From Staphylotrichum longicolle (lineage: Eukaryota; Ascomycota; Sordariomycetes; Sordariales; Chaetomiaceae): a stretch of DNA of 64,000 nt. Position numbers and translations under genes: made by a program. The DNA is taken from positions 2,914,001 through 2,978,000 of the forward strand of contig JAHCVI010000002.1 of the NCBI GenBank assembly GCA_019096155.1. The letters run 5' to 3'. Below the pieces are notes generated by a model that was not told the DNA's origin, ran no database searches, and saw only the letters and a program-made list of their open reading frames with translations. Shown here in pieces: positions 53,340 to 63,346 of this stretch. Numbering within the stretch: the stretch's first letter is position 1; the number at the start of each line of letters is the position of its first letter.

Positions 53340-53633
53340 ACAGAGGCTATCACCGGGCTGGTCCTTTCCCCTTCTTTGTTGATGAGGTTGGAGCTGGCTC
53401 AGGGGCGTCTTCCGGACCAGCGCTGGAAAAAGGGTGTCAGCTTCAAAGTCGCTACATGAGGAATGGCAGTGAGGGACGGTCCTGGCTGGGCCAGGGCTTG
53501 GAAGGGTAGCCGTACCGGGGCGGTTCAACCGTGTTTAAAAAACCAAGCCAACGACGGTGGACCTGATTCCCGCTTTAAGATGTGTCAGTGATTTGATACC
53601 CATTGCTATATGACTGTGACTGTAGGAGTGAGC

Positions 53634-53970
53634 TCACTTCAACCTGGCCGTGATGTCGGCACGCTCCGCGTCGCTCAGGTTAGGGTCATTCAGAGATTCT
53701 CTCCAGCCTTCTTCTTCCACGTCCATTAAGGCTGACATGGCTACGTCGGCGGTGACACCAGTGCCAACAGGGGGCGCTGTTAACGAACGGCCCGTCAGTC
53801 GGATTGTAAAGGACAAGGGGGCTGTGACTGCAATCCCTACGTGGATTTCTCATGGCAGCCTCACGAGCTGCGTTGTTCATGTTTTGGAGTTGTTCCATGG
53901 TGATCCTCACGCCGCTGGGTGGTGGGGAGCTCGTGGCTTCACTCGTTGGTGCTTTACTGCTTTCGGACAT
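53634..53970 (-). CDS. Small hypothetical protein
   Basis: Two-exon gene of about 90 residues, ATG 53970 (MSESSKAPTSEATSSPPPSG). A GTAGGG...TTAACAG intron joins AMRNPP to PPVGTGVTADVAMSALMD; the end is LNDPNLSDAERADITARLK. Helical in the middle (GVRITMEQLQNMNNAAREAA), otherwise disordered. No known domain. It is divergent from the inositol phosphatase gene. Confidence 0.45.
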
Positions 53971-54728
53971 GGTGATGGAGCTGTGTTGGGTCGAATGACT
54001 TGAAATGAGTCTTAAAGAACAAAATGATCGATGTATCAATAAAACAGCGGCGCAGCGAGCTGTTGTTCCTTTCAAATGGGGTGCATAATGCGTTCTTGTA
54101 AAAGCAAATGCGGACATGCGAGAAAAGGAAGAAGGAATGAAACCAGGCAACAACAATATTCCATTTGCAAAGGGGCACAGCAGGATAAGGCTTTTTTGGA
54201 AGCTCGTCGGACGATGTGCTGCCCCACAGGGCTGCAGGGGTGGCTTGGGGGACACCAGCTTGAGTGCGGGGTGCCCCACCAAGGCCAGGGCAGGTCCGTG
54301 CATTGCCTGCCCCGCGCTGAGTTAGGTCGCCTGAACTCGATGACGGCACGTTGTCGCGTGAAACAGCGTTCCCGTCGCGACTCGGTCGAGGGCATCCTCC
54401 ATCCCAATTTCGACCTTGCGCTCCTGCTGACGAGACCTGCACAATAACAACTGTTAATTTCGTTCTTCCTTGCCCGGTTGAACATCACTCAGTACGAAGG
54501 TACATGGGTATATTTGCCCCGCCCTGCAGCTACCTTCTTTCCTTCCTGATCGCCGTTCGCGCGCCATTCCATCGCCCCAAATGACATCGCCAAATGCCCG
54601 TTTCGAGACTTCCGGAATAGCACAACCCAAACAACTCCAGCATTAACCTCGTCAATCCCCGCCAAAGACAGGACACCCCCGTCATTACTCTAACGCAGGC
54701 CATCCTACGACCAAAAGACTGGTTCACG
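53971..54728. other. Divergent promoter spacer
   Basis: About 0.75 kb between the small gene and the 5-phosphatase gene. Nothing recognised beyond promoter DNA. Confidence 0.45.
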
Positions 54729-57700
54729 ATGGGACCCGCAACCCCACCCCCCGACACCGCGAGCACCGATGAGGTCGACCTCTCTTCGACAAACCCACAC
54801 TCTCTCCACCATGCCGTGCATGCCCGCCGCTCAGAATACCTCCGCCGCCATCGAATTCGCATAAAGGTTGGCACCTGGAATGTGGCAGCATGCGCCGGTA
54901 CCGATAAGGACCTCGCAAGGTGGTTCATTGACGGGGAGGGGCTGGACCCTGCACTCGGCTCCTCCAAGCCGTCCAACAATGGCACAGAAGGAGACAAGAA
55001 CGCAAGACAAGATTCGTCGGGCAATGACCCCCCTATACAACTTGCTGAGAGCGGAAAGATCGGGCTGTACGTCCTCGGACTCCAAGAGGTTAATGTCCTC
55101 ACGGCCCCGAGCCAGTACATGACATGGATCTACGCCGCGGACGACACAACCACGGGCAAGTGGAAGGCAGCCCTGGAAGCAGCCTTGCCAGAGGACTACC
55201 AGCTCATCGCTTGCGAGCAACTTGCTGGCATGATGTTGTTGGCGTATGCATCGCCTGAGATCGCCCCGACCATCAGCAATGTCAGCACCCACACCGTCGG
55301 CACCGGTGCCCTGGGATACCTGGGCAACAAAGGAGCCGTGTGCACTCGCATCGTGCTTGGCGAGGCAACACAGCTTCTGTTCGTCAATTCCCACCTGGCC
55401 AGCGGCGTTGAGGACTATTATCTTGAGCGCCGCATCGGCCAGGCTCAGCAGATTATGACGCAGGCTCGATTTGAGCCCATCACCATTTCCGGCGTTTCTG
55501 AGGACGAAAAGAGCCAGATTGGTGACGAGGACTTTGCGTTCTGGTTTGGCGACCTCAACTTCCGCCTCGACCGCCTTCCTGGCGACGACATTCGCCGTCT
55601 CCTGATGCTCCACACCCGAGGCGAATACGACTTGTCTAAAAGGGAGCTGCGCCGTGAGAACTCCCTCGACGGCGAGCCCATCGTTATCCACAGAGTTTCA
55701 GAGAGCAGCGAAGAGTCGAGCGACAGGGATGATAGCAAGAAACCTGAGGGGCCATCCAAAATACAAACAGTCGACCCCAAGGAGACAGACGAGGACTCCC
55801 TGAACCTGCCAGATCCAGACGAGTTCCCTCAGGATCCCCATGAAGACCCCGCCTCTCTTCAGTCCACTCTTGACTCCCTGCTTCCACATGACCAGCTCAG
55901 GCGCCTTGTCAAGGAGCGCAAGGTTTTCCACGAGGGCTGGCGGGAGGGTCCAATTACCTTTCTGCCCACATACAAATACGACGTCGGCACTGTCGCTCTC
56001 TTCGACTCGAGTGAGAAGCGCAGGCCCCCAAGCTGGTGTGACCGAATTCTCTTCCGCACGCGCAAGGATTTTGAGAACTACAAGCGCAAGGCGAGGGAAG
56101 AAGAAGAAGCACGCAAGAAGGACGAAGAAATGAAGGCGCGCGGTCTCGAAGAGGCGGGCGATGATGACCAGGTCCTGTTCTCTTACGACCCAGAGAACGA
56201 CGGCGAGGAGCAACCGAGTTCTGCCGGGCTTGAGTACGACGAATACGACGAGGCAGAAGATGCAGGCGACGGCGCGGATATTGAACGGCAAGGCCACGAA
56301 AGGATACGTCTCGAGCTCTACACCTCCCATCAAAGAATCACATCGTCAGATCATAAGCCTGTGAGCACCATCTTCACCCTCGACTATGAGGGTGTGGTGC
56401 CCGAAATCAAGGCCAGGTTGCATGCAGAAGTTGCTCGGCAACTGGACCGAGCCGAGAACGAGGGCAGGCCTGGGATTACTATCGTGGCCGAACACCTTGA
56501 ACCCCGAAACCCCGCGGAAGACGGCGGCTCAGGATCCTCTGTGCATGTCGATTTTGGCGAGGTCCTTTTCCTCAAGAAATACAGCTCGACATTGACCCTG
56601 GCAAACACCGGCGGAGTGCCGGCGACACTTTCCTTTGTGCAGAAGCCAACCACGGACGACTCGGATGGCGCTGATGCGGCCGAGATACCGTGGCTGACAA
56701 CCACCTTTTTACACGCCGATGCCTCAGGGGACACCGAGCCAGTCGACCTGGGCGAGGAGGTGACCCTGGAGCCCGGTGAGACGGTGAATGCTGTACTCGA
56801 GGCATTCATTGGCGATGTTGCACATGCCCGGATGCTCAACGAGGGGCAAACCGGCCTTGAAGAGGTTCTCGTTCTGCGAGTGACAGACGGCCGCGACCAC
56901 TTCATCCCGGTCCGGGCCACGTGGGCCCCAACATGCATCGGCCGCTCTGTCGAGGAGCTTATCCGCGTGCCTGAAGGTGGAATCCGCGCCTTTGCCACAT
57001 CGCTCTCTCAAAAGAAAGGTGTCCTCGGCGCGATCCCTTACGACCTTCCCGCCCACCGCCCAGCCCCCAAAGAGCTCTTCCAACTCACCGAGGCCCTCGA
57101 GACTTTGACGCAACGCGCCCTTGCCGACACCCACATGCTCCAAGACTGCTCAATCCCCACCGACCCCGCCTGGCCCTTTGACGAAAGCACCTGCAAGACC
57201 ACCGACCCCGCCACCCGCACCGCGCACGTCACAGCGCTCCTCTGCGCCCTCGACCAAGATCAGCCCTTGCAATCCGCCTTCGCCCCCGAAACCCCCGCCC
57301 TCGAGCGCCTCGAAGCGACCGCCCAAACCCTCGTGCTCTTCCTGCGCGGCCTCACAGACGGCGTCATCCCCACCCCGCTGTGGAACCGCATCGACGCCGC
57401 CGCGGGCTCCATCCCCTCCCTCGCCAACCCCAACAACACTCCACAGGTGGACGACCCCACGCTCGACGACGACCGCACCACGATCCTCGACATCCTCCAG
57501 TCCGCACCCAACCACAACATCTGCTTCGTCTTCCTCACCACCACCCTCGCGCGCGTCGTGGCCGAGCTGGCGCCCCTGTCCAAGGCCGACTGGGAGCTCA
57601 TCAAGGGTGAGGTCTCAGCGGCGGCCTCGTCGCCCGTCAGAGGGATCGGCGGGGTGTTTGGCGGGGTGGGGAGGCGGTCGTTGAGCTTTGTGAGGAGGGC

Positions 57701-57956
57701 TGGCGGCGGCACGCCCGCGGCGGAGGCGTGGGCGGCGTGGGAGAAGAGGAAGGTGAGGGAGAGGAAGGTGGCCGAGGTTTTTGGGCCGGTGGTGTGTAGG
57801 GGTGGAGGGAAGGGGAGGAGAGGCGAGGAGGAGGGGGGTTGTGGAGGTGTTTTTGAGAAGGAGGGAGGAGTGAGTTTCCTCTTGGTCCTTCTGCTTGAGG
57901 GAATGAAGGCGTTAGGAATCTTTGGGGAGCAAGGAAGGGAGGTTAGCAGGGAGTAG
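54729..57956 (+). CDS. Inositol polyphosphate 5-phosphatase, OCRL/INPP5B-like
   Basis: Intronless 1,075-residue phosphoinositide phosphatase; this type removes the 5-phosphate from PI(4,5)P2 and related lipids at endosomal or Golgi membranes. Catalytic motifs in order: GTWNVA (about residue 47), GLQEVN, FVNSHLASG, FWFGDLNFRLD (about 270), PPSWCDRILF (about 433) and SSDHKPVS (about 540). An acidic insert with charged repeats (about 470-520) separates the last two. An ASH-like beta domain follows (VHVDFGEVLFLKKYSSTLTL), then a RhoGAP-like domain typical of OCRL (YDLPAHRPAPKELFQL, LVLFLRGLTDGVIPTPLWN, HNICFVFLTTTLARV). The arrangement matches OCRL/INPP5B rather than synaptojanin (no Sac1 domain). 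The tail is Gly/Arg-rich. No frame lesion. Confidence 0.9.
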   Translation: MGPATPPPDTASTDEVDLSSTNPHSLHHAVHARRSEYLRRHRIRIKVGTWNVAACAGTDKDLARWFIDGEGLDPALGSSKPSNNGTEGDKNARQDSSGNDPPIQLAESGKIGLYVLGLQEVNVLTAPSQYMTWIYAADDTTTGKWKAALEAALPEDYQLIACEQLAGMMLLAYASPEIAPTISNVSTHTVGTGALGYLGNKGAVCTRIVLGEATQLLFVNSHLASGVEDYYLERRIGQAQQIMTQARFEPITISGVSEDEKSQIGDEDFAFWFGDLNFRLDRLPGDDIRRLLMLHTRGEYDLSKRELRRENSLDGEPIVIHRVSESSEESSDRDDSKKPEGPSKIQTVDPKETDEDSLNLPDPDEFPQDPHEDPASLQSTLDSLLPHDQLRRLVKERKVFHEGWREGPITFLPTYKYDVGTVALFDSSEKRRPPSWCDRILFRTRKDFENYKRKAREEEEARKKDEEMKARGLEEAGDDDQVLFSYDPENDGEEQPSSAGLEYDEYDEAEDAGDGADIERQGHERIRLELYTSHQRITSSDHKPVSTIFTLDYEGVVPEIKARLHAEVARQLDRAENEGRPGITIVAEHLEPRNPAEDGGSGSSVHVDFGEVLFLKKYSSTLTLANTGGVPATLSFVQKPTTDDSDGADAAEIPWLTTTFLHADASGDTEPVDLGEEVTLEPGETVNAVLEAFIGDVAHARMLNEGQTGLEEVLVLRVTDGRDHFIPVRATWAPTCIGRSVEELIRVPEGGIRAFATSLSQKKGVLGAIPYDLPAHRPAPKELFQLTEALETLTQRALADTHMLQDCSIPTDPAWPFDESTCKTTDPATRTAHVTALLCALDQDQPLQSAFAPETPALERLEATAQTLVLFLRGLTDGVIPTPLWNRIDAAAGSIPSLANPNNTPQVDDPTLDDDRTTILDILQSAPNHNICFVFLTTTLARVVAELAPLSKADWELIKGEVSAAASSPVRGIGGVFGGVGRRSLSFVRRAGGGTPAAEAWAAWEKRKVRERKVAEVFGPVVCRGGGKGRRGEEEGGCGGVFEKEGGVSFLLVLLLEGMKALGIFGEQGREVSRE

Positions 57957-58187
57957 GTGGTGTGCACTTAAAGGTTGTGGCGTGTGGTGTATGTGGGATT
58001 AGGATGGGCTGGGCGGAGATGGTTCGGTGTTTATGGGAGACATCCAAGGCATTGTTGGTTTAGTTCAGCACTGGTGGTCAAGCACTGCGTTTCCAAGAGG
58101 ACGGCGTTCCTGGCCGCGTGGTCATGGCACATGTGTATGTTCATGTAGGAGTTCCAACACCTGAGTTTTCGAACATATTGGTGGGTA

Positions 58188-59660
58188 TCAGTTCGACTGT
58201 CCCCCTTTTGCCTTCTTCCTTGCTCCCTGCTCCAGCATCCAGTACCCACCCAATTCCTCATATTCCTTCTCCCACCCAGGCAGAATCTCATCCAACCTCC
58301 CTACTTTCACGTCCTTCATCTCGGTGCACATGGCCGCGTGAAACCCTTCTTCATGGCTTGCCTTGTACGACGCCCCGTCAAAGATAATGTCGACATGCAC
58401 ACTGACCATCGGATCCTCGTCGCTCGGCGCACGCTTGTAGTGGCGGAAATACGCACCCTTCTCCTCCCTGTTCCACCGCATCATCTCGAGCGAGACCTGC
58501 TTGGTCAGGCCGCCGTGCATGAAGGCGACGCGGCCATCGTCGGGGTGGTGCTGGGCAAAGGTGTGGCCGCAGTAGACGTCGTCGTTGAGGGTGCCGACGC
58601 TCGTGAGCCACTTCTTGGGTCGGCCGTAGTCGGTCTTGAGCGCGTGCCAGGCGAAGCGGAACATGTCCTTGTCGCCCAGCAGGAACTGGTTGTAGTACGG
58701 CCCCTGCTCGTTGTTGAGCCACGCGGCCAGCTGCAGGTGGTACCAGTAGCGCCGCTTGTCGACCATCAGCTGGCCGCTCTCCTGCTCGTACTCGCCCATG
58801 CGGCACGGCGTGTTGGTGATGGCCCAGGCCGGGTTCTGCGGCCACGAGCGGGCGATGTCGGGCCAGAAGACGGTGCGGTATTCCTGGTAGACGTGCGAGT
58901 CGTAGAGGGTGGACGGGTCGAGAACGGGGATGTTGTCCGAGTCGAGGAGCAAGGGCTCGGCGAACCTGGAGTTCACAAGCGAGGCTGACTTGAGCTGGTA
59001 GTTGATGTATTTGTCTTTCTTGACGTGGATGATGTTGCCACTCCCCGCAAGGTCGTTGAACGACATGGGCTGGTACAGGTCGGCGAGCTCCTTCTTGGTG
59101 GCTTCCGTCATCTCATCGTCCCAGTAATGGATCTCTACGGGCAGTTTGCAGTGCAGCTTCTTCAGCCGCCTGAGGACCACCTTGAGCCGCATGACGGTGT
59201 CGTGGTTGCCAGCCGTCACAACGATGCCTCGTCCTTTGAACCTATGCTTCACCCTTTTCCACGGGATCATCTGGCCCATGACGTAGTCCTGCCAGAGCTT
59301 GCGGCGCGAGGCGATTTCGTCGTCGGAGCGCTCTGTCACCACCCACTCGGTGTCTGAACCGTACTGGAAGTTCACGTACAACCCTTCAGGCCAGTGACAC
59401 GTCTTCTTGGCCTCGGCCATGGTGAGGCCCTTGAGGGACGTCACGGCCCCGAAGTGGGCGCGAAACGAGTCGGCCCATGGCAGCTTGTGGGCTTCTGGAT
59501 CGGGTTTCCCTGTTATCTGCGACGATGTTGGTTTTGTGCTGGGCGATGAGTATTTCTTCCGGATATCACCGAGCGCGTCCCGATTGTGGAAGGTGAAAAG
59601 AGAAATCAGGCTCGCTAGGGCGACGGCCGCTAAAATCCTTGGCCGTCTCAGGACGATCAT
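58188..59660 (-). CDS. Golgi mannosyltransferase-type glycosyltransferase (MNN2/GT71-like)
   Basis: Type II membrane protein of about 490 residues. ATG 59660 gives MIVLRRPRILAAVALASLISLF, a short cytoplasmic tail and one membrane anchor; an in-frame ATG at 59708 would add 16 residues. The luminal domain has GRGIVVTAGNHD, KLHCKLPVEIHYWDDE, the donor-binding DSD in LLLDSDNIPVLDP, FWPDIARSWPQNPAW, and ESGQLMVDKRRYWYHLQLAA with YYNQFLLGDKDMFRFAW, typical of fungal alpha-mannosyltransferases that extend N- or O-glycans or wall mannan. Exact linkage cannot be read. Intronless, no lesion. Convergent with the 5-phosphatase gene, 230 bp apart. Confidence 0.82.
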   Translation of the reverse strand: MIVLRRPRILAAVALASLISLFTFHNRDALGDIRKKYSSPSTKPTSSQITGKPDPEAHKLPWADSFRAHFGAVTSLKGLTMAEAKKTCHWPEGLYVNFQYGSDTEWVVTERSDDEIASRRKLWQDYVMGQMIPWKRVKHRFKGRGIVVTAGNHDTVMRLKVVLRRLKKLHCKLPVEIHYWDDEMTEATKKELADLYQPMSFNDLAGSGNIIHVKKDKYINYQLKSASLVNSRFAEPLLLDSDNIPVLDPSTLYDSHVYQEYRTVFWPDIARSWPQNPAWAITNTPCRMGEYEQESGQLMVDKRRYWYHLQLAAWLNNEQGPYYNQFLLGDKDMFRFAWHALKTDYGRPKKWLTSVGTLNDDVYCGHTFAQHHPDDGRVAFMHGGLTKQVSLEMMRWNREEKGAYFRHYKRAPSDEDPMVSVHVDIIFDGASYKASHEEGFHAAMCTEMKDVKVGRLDEILPGWEKEYEELGGYWMLEQGARKKAKGGQSN

Positions 59661-61398
59661 TGTACTGTACCTTAACGTGAAGTTAATGAAAGACGGGAAT
59701 AGCATCAAGATCGCCTCAAATCCGCAGAAAGCTTGGCTTGGAAGCTGAAGCAGCAGAAAACGGGAGAGACGTCGTCATCGTCACACAAAAGTCTCCCAAT
59801 TGCATGGCTCGTCTTTTCACGAGTCAGCAGCGTCCGAGAGCGCCTCAAGCGCGCCAAGCTGACTGCATGCAGTCCACGGTGCGAATCTGCCATGTCGATC
59901 TTTCGCGAACGGATCGGTCTCCGTTCTCGCTGTTCAGCCACATGCGCAACCAGGCATGCCAAGCCTGTTCCCCTGACAAGTGCCTCCTTCTCGTCTCTCA
60001 ACACGCGCTGCAGGTCGCTGAACTTGGCGTGGGGGAGTGAAGAGGTCAGAGAAGACGAGAGTGCATCAACCCTTACCCATGAAAAACATGCTGCAGCGCT
60101 CGACAGGGGGTGAGCAAGATGCTGAGGTGAGAATCTCCCGCAGAACATCGAGAACCTTGCGAATGCCATGCTGCAAACCAAGTCAGGTCTTATCATGAGG
60201 GGTTTCCTCCTACATTGAGCAGCTCTTCCTCAGTCTGATTTTTCAACGGCTTTGTGAACGATAGGTATTTGTTGACCTTTTGGTATTGCCCCTCCTCCAT
60301 CATCTCTCTCTTGGAGGACCACATCACATCAAGACCAATGCCGTGAAAAGGTGAGGGGCGACTCTGACACATTGAGCGTGAAGTGCGGATTGAGTCTCCG
60401 TCGTCTGTCCTGACAAGAGAACATGATGGTTGCATCGGCATTTCTTCCTTGGCAGGAAGTCCATTTCACTGCTCAAGCTCCTGGCCCCTGAGGTAGCTTT
60501 CGGAGTTCACCCCCCACCCCAGCATGAAATAATACACACCTGGTTTGCACACGTTGCCCACCCCTCGGTAGTTGTGATCGCGGTAGAGGGGCTCTAGAGC
60601 AGAGCGTGCAAGACTTGACTTACAATTACCTCTAGAACTCCCACCCTCATGCAACTACAACTTTAGCACCATGGTGTATGCGATTGGTGCGGTTGTCAAC
60701 ACACCTCAAGAGCAATTATCGAGCCCCTTTTCTGGAAGTTGCCCCAGTTGAAAGTATTGTTTGATGGTCCCGTCTATTTTTATCAACTCCCCACAGGCTA
60801 AAGTGTCCGCAAAAAGTCCACGTCCTACCGGGCGACATTCGCGGTCAACGGGCGTGGAGAACCTGGTCACAGATTATTCCAGGCACCAGCAGCCCGGTTC
60901 ATTCCACATCTTCCAGTCTTACATTGAAATGTCTTCTTATTCCATAGTTACTGTGATATGTCCGATATGAGGTAATCTGAGATCTTCCCTGGAATGTGAC
61001 GCTGGACACACGCCAAGCGGGCCTCGACTCTCCGTCTCTACTGCACGGGTCAGTTGTGATAGCCGGTTCGGTTCCGTTACTCATTGCCGTCGGAAGGATC
61101 CGAACCCCCCTGCACTTCCCCGACGGAGAGCATCTGGTTCCTAGACTAAGGCATGTCAGCGAACCTGCCGTGCCAGGAGATGGGCCAATATACGGATATC
61201 TTGCCGGGTTATCTGGTTCCTTGCGTCTAGTTCTTGAGGTTCTGTATTATCATGCACAGGATTGCAACATGCCCAAGAAACAGCAGGGTGTACCATAAGT
61301 ACAAATACACTAGAGCTACCACCAAGCACAACCGTTCTGAACGAGGTTGCCTCTTTGGGTTCTGGTCTCTTGGGATCCCGTTGTTCTATCGCCTCAAA
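59661..61398. other. Intergenic, divergent promoters
   Basis: About 1.7 kb between divergent mannosyltransferase and beta-lactamase-like genes. Open frames near 59.7-60.2 kb overlap on both strands without any family pattern. No repeat or RNA recognised. Confidence 0.4.
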
Positions 61399-63346
61399 AT
61401 GGGACCAACGATGCGGACGGTGCGCTTGGTCATAGAGGTGTTCCTAACCTTCCTCGCTCTTTCAGCTGCAAAACCGAACTGCCCCTTGTACGGACCACTG
61501 CTGCCTCGGCCAACAAACCTCCTTCAGGACCCGGGAATCAAGGGAGTGGGATCAATCCTCGATGGAGTTGTTGCCAAGTACATCGACAATGATAACACCA
61601 CGGGCTCTGAGCATTTTTCCTACGTGGTCGAAGCATTCGCCGGAAGCGAGGACAAGCCGCTTTGGTCCCACTACTGGACAGCTCCGAATCTGAAAACACT
61701 CAACTCAACCGGAGTGGCCAAGGTGGACACAAACACAGTATTCAGAATCGGAAGCGTCACAAAGATATTCACCGTGCTCAGCTTCCTGGCAACCGTCGGG
61801 GACGGGATCTGGAATGATCCAATCACCAAACATCTGCCTGAGATTCAAGAGATTGCCAGCAACGCTTCCGGAAGCCCAATTTACACTCCCGACTGGGAGT
61901 CCATCACAATAGGTTCGCTGGCTAGCCAGATGTCCGGCTTGATACGAGATTGTAAGGCAAGCATCTCTTTTTGGATGTCACACCGCTCACAACCGCAGAC
62001 TCTTTGCTGGGAGAGCTCAGCTACCAGGTCAATATGACTGACTTGCATGACATGGGCTTTCCTCCTCTGCCTAATACATCATTCCCGCCCTGCGGCACGT
62101 ACCCAACGTGCAACAGAACGCAGCTCTTTGCGGGTCTCGCCAAACTGCCACCGTCGTTTGCGCCATACACGACACCGGTGTACTCGGACCTCGGGTTTGT
62201 CCTGCTGTCGTATGTGGCTGAACGAATCACTGGCAAGGACTATAAGACACTCATTTCGGACTCAATTTTAAAGCCACTTAATTTGACGCACACGTTTGTC
62301 GAGACGCCAGACGATTCGTTTGGCATTATCCCTGGAACGAAGCAGGCAACCCTCTGGGCGGCTTCACTAGGCGAGGAATCAGCGTATGTTTGGGCCAAGA
62401 AGCCTCTGATTTCTGACTGACATATGGGGGCAGGACAGGAAATATGTACACCTCCGCCGGCGATCTGTCCTCGTTGGGGCGTGCAATCCTGAGATCAACA
62501 CTCATCAAGCCGGCCATGACCCGGCGCTGGCTTAAGCCAGTGTCCTTCTCATCCGATCCAAACGCAGCAGTAGGCATGCCATGGGGCATCAGACGCATCG
62601 AGCTGGAAAAAAGTCCGTAGTCATTGCTGAGCTTCTGCTACCGACGAGCCACTGACCCCAGTCAACCAGACCAAACCTATCAGTACGTCCACACCTTCAA
62701 CAAGATCGGCAGCCTCGGCGCCTACAGCTGTCTCTTCGCCCTCATCCCCGAGCTCGACATCGGCTTCTCGGTCCTCGCCGCCGGCGACCTTCCCGCAGGC
62801 ATCACCAACGCCATCGCCGAGACGCTCACCCAAACCTACATCCCCACCCTCTCCTACATCGCCCGTGCCCAAGCCAAAGCCACCTACGCAGGCCACTACC
62901 GCCACGCCAGCCTCCTCTCCAACACCACCGCCTCCACCTCCAACACCACTTCCTCCCCGCCCCTCAACTCCTCCCTGACCATCACCGTCGACCCCACCGC
63001 CCCGGGCCTCAACGTCACCGCCTGGATCTCCAACTCCACGCTCATGGCCCCCGTCGCCGTCGCCATCACCGCCAACATCACCCCGTCCTACCTGCCCAAG
63101 ATCCAGCCCTCGGTCCGGCTCTACCCGACGGGCCTCGAGGAGCGCCTGCCCGACGGCGGGAAAAAGGTCGCGTTCAAGGCCGTGTTCGAGGACCTCAGCC
63201 TGCCGGAAAGCAGCGGCGGGTTCGTGACGGACTGCGCGACCTGGGTGGGCGTCACGGCCGTGGTGTACGGGTCGATGCCGTTGGACTTGTTTGTTTTTGA
63301 GTTTGGGCCGGATGGCGCGGTCAGGCGGTGGTGTGTGAAGGGTTGA
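61399..63346 (+). CDS. Secreted beta-lactamase-fold hydrolase (class C type)
   Basis: Four-exon gene, about 590 residues. ATG 61399 with a signal peptide (VIEVFLTFLALSAA). The serine beta-lactamase/penicillin-binding fold is indicated by FRIGSVTKIFT (Ser119-x-x-Lys) and by YSDLGFVLLSYVAERITGK (the YxN-type motif, here YSD). Introns: after GLIRD (GTAAGG...CCGCAG), after GEESA (GTATGT...GGCAG, giving TGNMYTSAGDLSSLG) and after EKSP (GTAGTC...CCCCAG, giving QPDQTYQYVHTFNKIG). A C-terminal beta domain with many Asn-x-Ser/Thr sites follows (NTTSSPPLNSSL). Fungal members include esterases and secondary-metabolite hydrolases; no antibiotic role is implied. The stop overlaps the next gene's end by 26 bp, tail to tail. 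Confidence 0.82.
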